Source of the DNA: DATKZH01 sp035528065
GTDB taxonomy: Bacteria; Planctomycetota; Planctomycetia; Pirellulales; Thermoguttaceae
DNA: 24,817 nucleotides
Assembly (NCBI GenBank): GCA_035528065.1
Contig: DATKZH010000769.1
Span: 1-24,817, forward strand
Direction: 5' to 3'
Part shown: positions 1-7,723 of the stretch, one piece after another
Layout: each line of letters opens with the position of its first letter
How positions within the stretch are numbered: the stretch's first letter is position 1
Notes under the pieces: model-generated
Databases searched by the model: none
What the model was told of the DNA's origin: nothing
The model's input: the letters and a program-made list of their open reading frames with translations, nothing else
Program-made: the position numbers and the translations under genes

Positions 1-818
1 ACCACGTTCGTGTCGAGGCCCGCGCCGCTGATGTCCTTGCCGATGCGGTCGATCAGGAGGAGGTCGACGTGCCGAAACGGGAGCCGGGCCATCCACTTCT
101 TGGCCAGCAGGAGCAGCTCCTTCTCCCGGCTCTCGAACTGCTCGGGCGGGACGGCCTCGACCAGGGCGGTCTCGTCGTAGGCGTTCTCGACGATCGCCAT
201 GCCGGCGAGGATGCCGCAGTTGCGGAACACCTCGCCGGTGACGCTGCGGATGATCTGGTCGAAGCTGTAGTCGAGGATCGCCCGATGGTAGATCGAAGCG
301 CCCTCGCATTTCCCCAGTCCGATGAGCATCATTTTCATCAGCCCGCTTTCGATCTCGCCGACGAAGCGGGTGTGGGGCTTGACGCGGTTGCAGACGACGA
401 CGTGGTCGGCCTCGTAGGCGAAGCGGTCGAAATGGACGGGGAAACCTTCGGCGGTGCGGCAGACGACGACCGTCTCCATGGTGGAGCGGATGGGACAGCC
501 GACGAACTCCTCGGTGATCCCGTACGACTCGACGACGTTGCGTTGTCCTTCGGCCGTTCCGCCGCCGTGGCTTCCCATGGCGGGGACGATGAACGGCCGG
601 GCGTCCAGCGCCTGGAGATGCTCGACGATCGATCGGAGGATCACGTGGACGTTGGCCACGCCGCGGCTGCCGGCGGCGATCGCCACGCTGTCGCCCGGCT
701 TGACCTTTGCGGCCAGGCTCAGACGCTCCAACTGGGCGTGCACCTCGGCGGCGACGTCGTCCAGGCGGGGGGCCTCGAACCGTTGTCGCACGCGAAACAT
801 CAATGGATAGGATGACAT
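1..818 (-). CDS. LarA-like (DUF2088-type) protein, C-terminus cut by window edge
   Basis: The reverse strand is open from an ATG at 818 to the left edge (272 codons, no stop), so the gene is partial. A GAGG lies 8 nt before this ATG, which favours it over the in-frame ATG at 800. The protein shows a Gly-rich turn AAGSRGVAN near residues 48-56, PAMGSHGGGT around 79-88, VKPHTRF around 146-152 and GLGKCEGA around 167-174. This resembles the N-terminal domain of the LarA / lactate-racemase-like family, in which His and Lys residues hold a nickel-pincer cofactor. Members are often annotated only as lactate racemase domain proteins, and the substrate here cannot be told. It is probably cytoplasmic, since no signal peptide is visible. 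It lies downstream of the EF-hand gene on the same strand with a 258-nt gap, so the two need not be co-transcribed. Confidence 0.75.
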   Translation of the reverse strand, partial: MSSYPLMFRVRQRFEAPRLDDVAAEVHAQLERLSLAAKVKPGDSVAIAAGSRGVANVHVILRSIVEHLQALDARPFIVPAMGSHGGGTAEGQRNVVESYGITEEFVGCPIRSTMETVVVCRTAEGFPVHFDRFAYEADHVVVCNRVKPHTRFVGEIESGLMKMMLIGLGKCEGASIYHRAILDYSFDQIIRSVTGEVFRNCGILAGMAIVENAYDETALVEAVPPEQFESREKELLLLAKKWMARLPFRHVDLLLIDRIGKDISGAGLDTNV

Positions 819-1004
819 CAGGCAAGCCTCGAGCAGACGTTGTCACGAATCCGTTGCCGACGGGACCCGTGTGGACCAAGCTCTTTTTGCGGAACCGTAG
901 CCGGGCGGGGGGCGAAATAGAATCGGATAGCGTGACTCGGGGATTTCTGCCGCTCCGCGTGCGCCGGCGGGTCCGTTGCCCGGCCGGCGATCCCGAATTG
1001 GCGA

Positions 1005-1075
1005 ATCGGGGCAGCAGCGCCGCTGCTACCCCGATAATGGGGAACGCTCGCCCGTGCTCGCCGAATCGAGGCGAG
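1005..1075 (-). terminator. Two hairpins 3' of the EF-hand gene
   Basis: Just past the EF-hand stop codon (leftward) are two stem-loops. One has 6-bp arms at 1057-1062 and 1070-1075. The other is a strong near-palindrome with 15-nt arms at 1005-1019 and 1021-1035 and a single mismatch. No U-tract follows on the minus strand, so intrinsic termination is uncertain. They could instead protect the mRNA 3' end or be a repeat-type palindrome. Confidence 0.45.
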
Positions 1076-1076
1076 T

Positions 1077-2249
1077 CTAGCTGCCACTCTTGGAGGTCGG
1101 CTTCGCGGTCGGCTTCGCGGACGGCTTCTTCACCGGGTTCTTGTTTCGGGCCCTTTGCTGGAGTCGCAGTTTCTTCAGGGCCGCGGCCCGAGCGGCGGCT
1201 GCCTCCTTGGCGTTCTCTTCGGTCGGTTCATCCGTCTGGTTGCCGGTTTTTTGGCCGGTGTCTTCGGCAGCCTCTTCGCCGGGCTGTTCGGCAGCTTTCT
1301 CCTCAGCTTTTTCGCCGGGCTGCTTGGCAGCCTCCTCCTCAGCTTTTTCGGCTTCTTCCGCAGTCTCCTCGGCGGTGGGCCTGGGGCCCCGCGCGCACTC
1401 CTCGGCGGTGAGGACGCCGTCGCCGTTGCGGTCGTATCGGGTGAACTCGGCGAGTTGTGCCGCGGTGGCCTTTGGGGCGTACTCCGCCATGGTGAGCTGG
1501 CCGTCGCCGTCGGCGTCGCGGGGCACGAACCACGGCGGCAACCTCCGGGGAAGCTGGGAACGGGGAAGAACGAACTTCGTGTTACGGGCGCCGCGGCCAG
1601 ACGGCGAGCCGGCCACCGGCTTCTGGCCCGTGGAGGGAACATCTGTGTCTTCAGCAGGGCTCTCTGGGCCGTTGGCGCGCGTGTCTCCGGCGGTAGCCGG
1701 GCTGAGCAACGGCAGCGGCTTCATCCTTTCCCCCAAATGGGACTGTTTCAACACGATCGGCTTCCCCCCGCCCAGCGCCGCAATCGCACGGACCAACTGC
1801 TCGACGCCGACCCCGCCATCGGATCGTGGCAATCTCTGAGTGATCCAGATCCTGCGCCACTCGGTTTCCTCCAATAGGCCGTTTTGGTTTCGGTCATACC
1901 TTGCGATCCGCGTTTCGTCCCATTCATCCGGCCCCAGGCGTCCATCCCAGTTCTTGTCGTATTTGTCCAACAGCATCTCGGTCCACTCCGCCTCGTCGAG
2001 CCGTCCGTCTCCATTGCGGTCGAACTGGTCGAGCAGTCGCTGCGCGTAGCGGATCAGCTTAGCCGAGACCGCACTGCGGGCCGATCGCTGCCTGGCGTTT
2101 GCCGGAGGCGGTCCAAGAGGGGCGGCCGGAGAGGAACCGAGGAAAAAAAGGGAGAGCAGGAGGGCGACGGCAGAGGGGGCAACTGTCAGCCCCGGCGAGG
2201 GGGGGACGGCCCGCAGATCCCGGCTTGTCCAGCGTTTGCGTCCGCTCAT
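1077..2249 (-). CDS. Exported EF-hand (calcium-binding) protein with acidic/basic low-complexity tail
   Basis: This is a 390-residue protein if it starts at the ATG at 2249. An upstream GTG at 2288 would add 13 residues but has no ribosome site and spoils the signal peptide. A hydrophobic stretch at about residues 23-43 after basic residues suggests a Sec signal or an anchor. Five EF-hand loops are visible: DRNGDGRLDEAE (77-88), DKNWDGRLGPDE (98-109), DRNQNGLLEETE (119-130), DADGDGQLTMAE (245-256) and DRNGDGVLTAEE (273-284). The last 100 residues are Glu/Ala/Lys repeats (AEEAEKAEEEAAKQPGEKAE type) ending in a Lys/Pro/Ser tail. Secreted EF-hand proteins of this style are abundant in planctomycetes, and no enzymatic domain is visible. 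It is divergent from the T2SS operon, with a 363-nt shared upstream region. A role as a calcium-dependent envelope or matrix protein is inference. Confidence 0.85.
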   Translation of the reverse strand: MSGRKRWTSRDLRAVPPSPGLTVAPSAVALLLSLFFLGSSPAAPLGPPPANARQRSARSAVSAKLIRYAQRLLDQFDRNGDGRLDEAEWTEMLLDKYDKNWDGRLGPDEWDETRIARYDRNQNGLLEETEWRRIWITQRLPRSDGGVGVEQLVRAIAALGGGKPIVLKQSHLGERMKPLPLLSPATAGDTRANGPESPAEDTDVPSTGQKPVAGSPSGRGARNTKFVLPRSQLPRRLPPWFVPRDADGDGQLTMAEYAPKATAAQLAEFTRYDRNGDGVLTAEECARGPRPTAEETAEEAEKAEEEAAKQPGEKAEEKAAEQPGEEAAEDTGQKTGNQTDEPTEENAKEAAAARAAALKKLRLQQRARNKNPVKKPSAKPTAKPTSKSGS

Positions 2250-2365
2250 GGCGAAGAAAAACCCTTTCTCGGAGGGCACTGGCCCCACTTATGGAGGTAT
2301 CGACCTTCCCTCATCCAAGACCCCCCTTTGCGGCCTACGGGTTTGCCGCCCCCCACGAAGCTCTA

Positions 2366-2393
2366 TTGACGACGGTGCTTCCGGGAATACAAT
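2366..2393 (+). promoter_or_regulatory. Sigma70-like promoter for the gsp operon
   Basis: TTGACG at 2366-2371 and TACAAT at 2388-2393 are separated by 16 nt; each matches the consensus at five of six positions. The site lies in a locally AT-richer part of the 2250-2612 intergenic region, about 220 nt before the gspE ATG, so the leader would be roughly 210 nt. Nothing else clearly coding is seen in this gap. Confidence 0.6.
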
Positions 2394-2406
2394 CATCAGT
2401 GTAGAT

Positions 2407-2437
2407 ATTGTACCTTGACGCTGCTACCAGTAGTCAA
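2407..2437 (-). promoter_or_regulatory. Possible divergent promoter for the EF-hand gene
   Basis: Read leftward, TTGACT (2437-2432) and TACAAT (2412-2407) are each five of six matches, but the spacer is 19 nt, longer than the usual 16-18. It would sit about 160 nt upstream of the EF-hand ATG and overlap the 5' leader of the gsp transcript. Confidence 0.35.
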
Positions 2438-2612
2438 CCCCCCACACCCAAGGCCATCCTGCCTACCCAGCCTGCCTTAGAACCTCCCCGGTCATCCGGA
2501 AGGTTGCGCGGAGCCGAGAGTTCACCATGGATGTTTCTCCGCCTATCGGTTGATTTGCCCCAATCGACGGGCACTGAGAGAACCGGCTAACCGGTCCAAG
2601 CCTTACAAGACC

Positions 2613-4310
2613 ATGATCATTGCCAAGACCGCTCCTCCCAAGGGAGTCCTGAGCGCGCGCGAGTTGAGCGTCGCGCACCAAGCCCAGGAATCGGACGGGC
2701 GCCTCGACCAAGTTGCCGCTGAGCTGGGATTCGCCAGCGAGGAAGAAGCGCTCTCAGCTGTAGGCTGCGCGCTGGGCATGGAGTTCGTCGACCTGGCGGC
2801 TGTGAAGATCGATCTGTCGATCCTCCACGACTTCCCGATCAAATTCATCCATCGTTACGGGGTGTTTCCGATTGGGCGTCGAGACGGGTCGCTGGTCGTC
2901 GCCACCGGAAATCCGTTCGACCTGCACGCCTTGGATGCCGTGAGCGCCGCGGTGGGCACGAGCGTGCTGCCCGTAGTTGCGCTTCCCGTCGAGTTGGCGA
3001 AGCTGGTCAAGGCGCATTTGGGCGTCGGGGCGGAAACGATCGACGACTTGATCGCCCAGCGCGAAGAGCGCCAAGACGGAGTCGAGGTCCTCGACGAATT
3101 GGACTTTGACGCGTCGGACGCTCCGGAGGAGGCCCAGGAGGCGTCCGTGGTCCGCCTGGTGAACGAGATTCTCTTGGAGGCCGTGGACGCCCGAGCCAGC
3201 GACATTCACCTGGAAGCGCAGAGCGAGGGGATGAAGATCCGCTATCGGATCGACGGCGTGTTGCAGAAGCAGCCCGCGCCCCCTCAGATCAACCGCTTCC
3301 AGTCTGCGATTATCAGCCGGCTGAAAATCATGGCCAGGCTGAACATCGCGGAGAAACGCCTGCCGCAGGACGGCCGGATCAAGCTCAAGATCGCCGGCCG
3401 GGAAATCGACGTCCGCCTCTCCATCATTCCCATGCTGCACGGCGAGGGAGTGGTGATGCGGATCCTGGACAAGGACCGGATGCAGTTTTCGCTCCGCGGG
3501 ATCGGCATGGAGGAGGACAGCTACCAGCAATTCAACCACTTGATCAGCCAGCCGCACGGGATCATTCTGGCTACCGGTCCGACGGGTTCGGGAAAGACGA
3601 CCACGCTCTATAGCGCGCTAAGCGAGATCAAGAACGAGGAAACCAAGATCGTCACCACCGAGGACCCCATCGAGTACCAACTGGATGGGATCAATCAGAT
3701 CCAAGTGCACAACAAGGTGGGCTTGACGTTCGCCAGGAGCCTGCGAAGCATCTTGCGGCACGACCCGGACGTGGTTCTGGTGGGCGAGATCCGCGATTTG
3801 GAGACGGCCCAGAACGCGGTCCAGGCTTCGCTCACCGGCCACCTGGTGTTCAGCACCTTGCACACCAACGACGCCGCGGGGGCCTTCATGCGGCTGATCG
3901 ACATGGGCGTCGAGCCGTTTCTCGTGTGCAGCACGGTCGAAGGGGTGATGGCCCAGCGCCTGGTCCGAACTCTCTGCCGGGAGTGCCGGACGCCTTTCAC
4001 CCCGAGCTTCGACGACGTGCCCGACGACTTCCCCTTGCAGGACTGCCTGGAGAACGGCGCGACGCTTCACCGCACCGAAGGCTGCCGCCACTGCCGGCAG
4101 ACGGGGTACACGGGGCGCCTGGGCCTGTTCGAGCTTCTGGTGACCAACGACGAGGTCCGCCGTCTGGCCAGCGAGCGGGCGTCGACGAACCTGATCCAGC
4201 GGGCCGCCATCAAGGCTGGGATGCGGAGCCTCCGTGAGGACGGCTGGGTGAAGGTCTGCCGCGGGCAGACCACCGTCGACGAAGTGCTCCGCGTGACCAA
4301 GTCGGACTGA
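2613..4310 (+). CDS. gspE: Type II secretion ATPase GspE
   Basis: This cytoplasmic hexameric ATPase powers pseudopilus assembly. The ATG at 2613 gives 565 residues; the frame stays open upstream to a TTG at 2550, but no ribosome site supports that start. The N-terminal MshEN-like domain (about residues 20-130) is followed by an acidic linker and the motor domain. Visible motifs are ASDIHLE, Walker A GPTGSGKT at 322-329, the Asp box beginning VTTEDPIEY, Walker B region VGEIRD at 390-395 and the His box STLHTND at 414-420. A tetracysteine zinc site (C455, C458, C491, C494) is of the kind found in GspE/PilB. It starts the gsp operon, 10 nt before gspF. A PilB identity is less likely because the neighbours are T2SS-type (gspG and gspK). 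Confidence 0.95.
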   Translation: MIIAKTAPPKGVLSARELSVAHQAQESDGRLDQVAAELGFASEEEALSAVGCALGMEFVDLAAVKIDLSILHDFPIKFIHRYGVFPIGRRDGSLVVATGNPFDLHALDAVSAAVGTSVLPVVALPVELAKLVKAHLGVGAETIDDLIAQREERQDGVEVLDELDFDASDAPEEAQEASVVRLVNEILLEAVDARASDIHLEAQSEGMKIRYRIDGVLQKQPAPPQINRFQSAIISRLKIMARLNIAEKRLPQDGRIKLKIAGREIDVRLSIIPMLHGEGVVMRILDKDRMQFSLRGIGMEEDSYQQFNHLISQPHGIILATGPTGSGKTTTLYSALSEIKNEETKIVTTEDPIEYQLDGINQIQVHNKVGLTFARSLRSILRHDPDVVLVGEIRDLETAQNAVQASLTGHLVFSTLHTNDAAGAFMRLIDMGVEPFLVCSTVEGVMAQRLVRTLCRECRTPFTPSFDDVPDDFPLQDCLENGATLHRTEGCRHCRQTGYTGRLGLFELLVTNDEVRRLASERASTNLIQRAAIKAGMRSLREDGWVKVCRGQTTVDEVLRVTKSD

Positions 4311-4320
4311 AGGCGAGACC

Positions 4321-5532
4321 ATGCCGGAATTCGTGTACACGGCTCGGACCCTCGCCGGCGAGGACGTTGCCGGCACGATCACCGCGGCCACCAAGCGAGA
4401 GTCGCTCGGCATGCTGGCGGAGCAGTCGCTGTTTCCCCTCCACGTGGAGAACGCCGACAAGCCGAAGCCCAAGTGGCAGCGCAAGAAGCGGATCACCGCG
4501 CAAGTGCTGGCCAGCACGCTCACACAGATGGCGGACCTTCTGCAAAACGGCGTGCCGCTGATGAGGGCGCTGGAGATCCTCGCCGATCAGGCCACGCACC
4601 CCGGTCTGGGCAAGGTGCTCGCCGACGTTCGCGACCAGGTGGGCGAGGGGGCCTCGCTGGAAGAGGCGTTCGCCTCGCATCGGGACGTGTTCAACGAACT
4701 GGCCATCAGCATGGTCCGAGCCGGGGCGGAAGGGGCGTTCCTGGAGGATGCGTTGAAGCGGACGGCCGATTTCATGGAGCTTCAGGAGGAATTGAAGTCG
4801 CGGTTCGTCGGCGCGATGTTCTATCCGGGGTTCTTGGCCGCGGTCGGCTCCATCGTGACCATCGTGCTGATCGTCTTCTTCGTGCCGAAGTTCGCCGAGC
4901 TGTTCACGATGCTCGAACGAAGCGGACGCGGCCTGCCCCTGATCACCGTCGTGCTGCTGGGCCTCAGCGACGTGTTGGCCCGCTACGGCCTGGTGTTGGC
5001 CGCGGTGGCCGCCGGCTTGGTCTACTGGTTGCGGCGGGCCGTCGCCACCGGCCGCGGCCGCCTGATCCTGGACCGCGCGAAGCTGAAGATCCCGATGGCC
5101 GGCAACATCTTCCTCGGGTATGCCGTTTCCCGCTTCTGTCGTATCCTGGGGACTCTGCTCCGAAACGGCGTGCCGATTCTCAGGGCGTTGGAGATCAGCA
5201 GTGAGTCGACGGGGAATCGCGTGCTCGCCCAGGCGATTCTCAAGTCGGCGGAGAACATCTCGGCGGGCGAAACGCTCTCGCGGCCTCTGGCCGAGTGCGG
5301 CGTGATCCCCCGGCCGGTCATGGCCATGATCACGGTGGCCGAGGAGTCCAACACGCTCGACGACGTGCTCGTGAACATCGCCGACGGGATCGACCGCAAG
5401 CTCGGCCGGCAGTTGGACATGATGGTCCGCATGGTCGAGCCGTTGATGCTCTTGGTGATGGGCATGGTGATCATGTTCGTGCTGCTCGGGCTTCTGCTGC
5501 CGATCTTCGAGATGAGCACGATGATGGCGTAA
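4321..5532 (+). CDS. gspF: Type II secretion inner-membrane platform protein GspF
   Basis: This 403-residue polytopic platform protein couples GspE to pseudopilus growth. It has two T2SSF domains, at about residues 62-185 and 265-390. The repeated signatures LLQNGVPLMRALEIL (about 73-87) and LLRNGVPILRALEIS (about 279-293) show the internal duplication. Three hydrophobic segments lie at about 170-189, 217-236 and 372-396, matching the family topology and usual length (about 400). The ATG follows the gspE stop by 10 nt, so co-translation with gspE is likely. No anomalies are seen. Confidence 0.95.
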   Translation: MPEFVYTARTLAGEDVAGTITAATKRESLGMLAEQSLFPLHVENADKPKPKWQRKKRITAQVLASTLTQMADLLQNGVPLMRALEILADQATHPGLGKVLADVRDQVGEGASLEEAFASHRDVFNELAISMVRAGAEGAFLEDALKRTADFMELQEELKSRFVGAMFYPGFLAAVGSIVTIVLIVFFVPKFAELFTMLERSGRGLPLITVVLLGLSDVLARYGLVLAAVAAGLVYWLRRAVATGRGRLILDRAKLKIPMAGNIFLGYAVSRFCRILGTLLRNGVPILRALEISSESTGNRVLAQAILKSAENISAGETLSRPLAECGVIPRPVMAMITVAEESNTLDDVLVNIADGIDRKLGRQLDMMVRMVEPLMLLVMGMVIMFVLLGLLLPIFEMSTMMA

Positions 5533-5751
5533 CGGGCGTACCGAAGGGCAAGAATCGAAACAAGGATCAGCCGAAAAGCAACTTCCTCGGATCGCGTTCT
5601 GGGGGCTCGCTTCGCTCGACCCCAGCCACTCCGAAATGCGGGACTTGTTTCTCGGCCGATCCTAACACGCGGCTTGGCGATCGTAACGTATTGGGTCCGA
5701 ATTCTGGTGGCCTGCCTGCCGCAGGCCGTGAAAGACAACTTCTGCTCAACA
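5533..5751 (+). repeat. gspF-gspG intergenic region with two short hairpins
   Basis: This 233-nt non-coding gap interrupts an otherwise compact operon. It contains an inverted repeat CTGGGG/CCCCAG at 5599-5604 and 5620-5625 around a ctcgcttcgctcg-type loop, and a perfect 7-bp stem GGCCTGC/GCAGGCC at 5709-5715 and 5721-5727. No convincing promoter or open frame was found. The hairpins may be dispersed repeats or mRNA processing/stability elements. Confidence 0.45.
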
Positions 5752-5757
5752 GGGAGG
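5752..5757 (+). promoter_or_regulatory. Strong ribosome binding site of gspG
   Basis: GGGAGG lies 8 nt before the ATG at 5766. It fixes the start of gspG, although the same frame is open for more than 450 nt upstream. It is the best Shine-Dalgarno sequence in the locus, fitting the high expression expected of the major pseudopilin. Confidence 0.75.
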
Positions 5758-5765
5758 CAATCGAA

Positions 5766-6344
5766 ATGAGACGTTCTCTGAATCGACGAAGTCGTCGACA
5801 AGGCTTCACCTTGATGGAAATGCTCATCGTGCTGGGCATTCTGGTGATCGTGTTCGCCCTGGCCGCGCCGCGGTTCTTCGGCGCACGCGAGAAGGCAAAC
5901 CTCAGCGCGACCAAAGTGCAGATCGAGGCGTTCCGGAGTGCCTTGGAGAAGTACAATTTCGACACCAACACTTTCCCGATGTCGGAGCAAGGCCTCCAGG
6001 CCCTCTTCCAGGAGCCCACCGACTCGGAAGAGGGAGTTGGCTCGGAAGAGGGAGGAGGAGGCTCGGCGAGCAACTGGGAGGGGCCGTACATGAACAAACC
6101 CGCCCTCCCCAAGGACCCGTGGGGGAACGACTACCAGTATGCGTACCCACCGGAACGGGGTGCGAGCAAGGAGCCCGACATTTGGTCCTGGGGCCCCGAC
6201 GGCGAGGACAACACGGAGGACGATATCTGTAGCTGGGTCACCAGCCAGGAAGGCGAAGGCGAGCTTGGTGGAGACGTAGAGGCCCCAGACCGCAACGTGG
6301 ACGTCGGCGACGTGAAGGTCGGCGGCGGCGAAGACAAGTTCTAG
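5766..6344 (+). CDS. gspG: Major pseudopilin GspG
   Basis: This is a 192-residue prepilin. A basic leader MRRSLNRRSRRQG ends at Gly13, and the mature protein starts FTLMEMLIVLGIL with the conserved Glu at mature position 5 (residue 18), so it should be cut and N-methylated by a prepilin peptidase. The GspG-specific core is present: EQGLQALFQEPT, PYMNKPALPKDPWGNDYQY, and near the end DIWSWGPDGEDNTEDDICSW, equivalent to the calcium-binding loop of GspG. It is longer than the usual 140-150 residues because of an acidic Gly/Glu insertion (SEEGVGSEEGGGGSAS) and a C-terminal acidic tail of about 35 residues after the calcium loop. It is separated from gspF by 233 nt and from gspH by 261 nt. Confidence 0.95.
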   Translation: MRRSLNRRSRRQGFTLMEMLIVLGILVIVFALAAPRFFGAREKANLSATKVQIEAFRSALEKYNFDTNTFPMSEQGLQALFQEPTDSEEGVGSEEGGGGSASNWEGPYMNKPALPKDPWGNDYQYAYPPERGASKEPDIWSWGPDGEDNTEDDICSWVTSQEGEGELGGDVEAPDRNVDVGDVKVGGGEDKF

Positions 6345-6605
6345 TGCTCCCTCAGATCGCGATCGAGCGCTCGTAGCCGCCGCGCCGGTCCGTGGTGACC
6401 GCATCCGTCGGGTCCACGCGGGCCACGCACGGCTACCCGCGCTCGCAGGACCCGGTCCGTCGGGTCACTCCGAGCGACGGTTTGTAGTGACTGCATTCGT
6501 GCGGTCGGATGGACCCCACGGGCCAGCGCGGCACGGGGACCCGATGAACCGGGTCACTTGGAGCCGGTTTGACGAGGCACGGGGAAAACAGGCCGACGGA
6601 GTACC
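6345..6605 (+). repeat. gspG-gspH intergenic region with duplicated hairpin motif
   Basis: This is a 261-nt non-coding gap. The motif GACCCG-N6-CGGGTCACT (6-bp stem, 6-nt loop) occurs twice, at 6449-6469 and 6538-6558. Imperfect copies of gtggtgaccgcatccg / gtagtgactgcattcg are also present. The stretch looks like degenerate, palindrome-rich repeat DNA. No promoter with both boxes was found. A GGAG 5 nt before the gspH ATG could serve as its ribosome site. Confidence 0.5.
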
Positions 6606-7253
6606 ATGCCAAGCTTTCCTGACCGACGGTCGACGCGCCGCGGTTACACCCTGCTGGAACTGCTGATCGTGGTGGCGGTGGTGCTGGTGGTGGCCAGCCT
6701 CACTCTGCCGGCGCTTAACCGCCCGTTCGCCAAGAGCAAGCTCCGCGACTCCGCCAAGCAGCTTCGCGTCGCCTTGTCCCGGGCGCGGCTGGAGGCGATC
6801 GGGTCGGGTGCCCCGCAGCAGTTCCGCTACCAGCCCGGCGCCGGCGTCTACGAGATCACGGCCAGGTCCACGGCCGAAGGCGGTGGCTTTTTGCCGGTGG
6901 CATTGGAGGGCGGCGTCGAGGAGGCGCCGGTTGCGGAGGACTCCACCTACCCCGCAGCCGCCCGGTACGAGCTGCCCGAAGGCGTCCGCTTCTTCGACCC
7001 GTCGGCCTCCGAGATCCCGCCCGACGAGCCCGACTCGATTCCCTCGGAAAGCGACGAAAGCTGGTCCGCGCCGATCGTCTTCTATCCCAACGGGCGCACG
7101 TTCAACGCGCGGTTGCGCCTTTACGGCGAGTACGACTACTACGTCGACGTGACGCTCCGCGGTTTGACCGGGGCCAGCCGCATCGGAGAAATCCAGCGGC
7201 TCGAGCCGTCTGCGGAGGAGTCGTTCGAGTCGCCGGTGGAGGAATCCCTATGA
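6606..7253 (+). CDS. gspH: Minor pseudopilin GspH
   Basis: This is a 215-residue prepilin with leader MPSFPDRRSTRRG, cleavage after Gly13 and mature start YTLLELLIVVAVVLVV with Glu5 conserved. After the N-terminal helix comes RDSAKQLRVALSRARLEAI, the typical GspH/FimT pattern, then a beta-rich C-terminal domain with an acidic Ser/Pro/Glu insertion around residues 135-150 (PPDEPDSIPSESDES). It overlaps gspI by 4 nt (ATGA), implying translational coupling. GspH fits from position in the operon and pattern, though sequence alone separates GspH from other minor pseudopilins only weakly. Confidence 0.85.
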   Translation: MPSFPDRRSTRRGYTLLELLIVVAVVLVVASLTLPALNRPFAKSKLRDSAKQLRVALSRARLEAIGSGAPQQFRYQPGAGVYEITARSTAEGGGFLPVALEGGVEEAPVAEDSTYPAAARYELPEGVRFFDPSASEIPPDEPDSIPSESDESWSAPIVFYPNGRTFNARLRLYGEYDYYVDVTLRGLTGASRIGEIQRLEPSAEESFESPVEESL

Positions 7254-7723
7254 ATCGGGCACTGCGAAACGCGTTTTCCCTGATGGAAGTGCTCCTGGCC
7301 ACGAGCATCCTTCTGGCGAGCCTGATCGTGCTCGGGCAGTTGGCCACCGTGGGCAGAATGCACGCCCGCGACGCCGAACGCCTCACCACCGCGCAACTGC
7401 TCTGCCAAAGCAAGCTGAACGAGATCCTGGCCGGGGTCGAGCGGGTCAGGCCGGTCGAGCAGGAAGCCCTCGCCGAGGCCCCGGGGTGGGTCTGGTCGGC
7501 GGAGATCGAGTCGGTGGAGAAGCTGCACCTGGCGTCGCTTCGGGTGACCGTCTCGGAAGACCTCCCCGAGCTGGAAGATGCCGCCGACGGGCCTCGCCCC
7601 AAGCAGTTCACGCTCACGCGCTGGATTCGCGACCCGAATCACGAAGACACGACAAGCCCCCGTTCGGAGTCGCCGTTGACGGCCCCGATCGAGCTGGGGC
7701 TGGAAGGAGGCGAGCTTCCATGA
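7250..7723 (+). CDS. gspI: Minor pseudopilin GspI
   Basis: This is a 157-residue prepilin with a very short leader, MNRALRNA, followed by FSLMEVLLATSILLASLIVLGQL; Glu5 is present, and the pattern after it resembles GspI. The residue before the cleavage point is Ala8, not the usual Gly, a permitted but uncommon variant for prepilin peptidase. The globular part is small and contains AERLTTAQLLCQSKLNEIL, like the alpha helix of GspI. It overlaps gspH (start) and gspJ (end) by 4 nt each, so it is part of a coupled H-I-J-K block forming the pseudopilus tip. Confidence 0.88.
   Translation: MNRALRNAFSLMEVLLATSILLASLIVLGQLATVGRMHARDAERLTTAQLLCQSKLNEILAGVERVRPVEQEALAEAPGWVWSAEIESVEKLHLASLRVTVSEDLPELEDAADGPRPKQFTLTRWIRDPNHEDTTSPRSESPLTAPIELGLEGGELP

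Noticed and set aside
69..815. Rightward open frame of 248 codons at the left end
   Set aside because: The reverse strand gives a coherent LarA-like protein with conserved Gly/His/Lys motifs and a ribosome site; the forward product is Asp/Val/Ala-rich filler.
5295..5765. N-terminal extension of gspG in the same open frame
   Set aside because: It overlaps gspF and the gap, and a strong GGGAGG site and a canonical prepilin leader fix the start at 5766.
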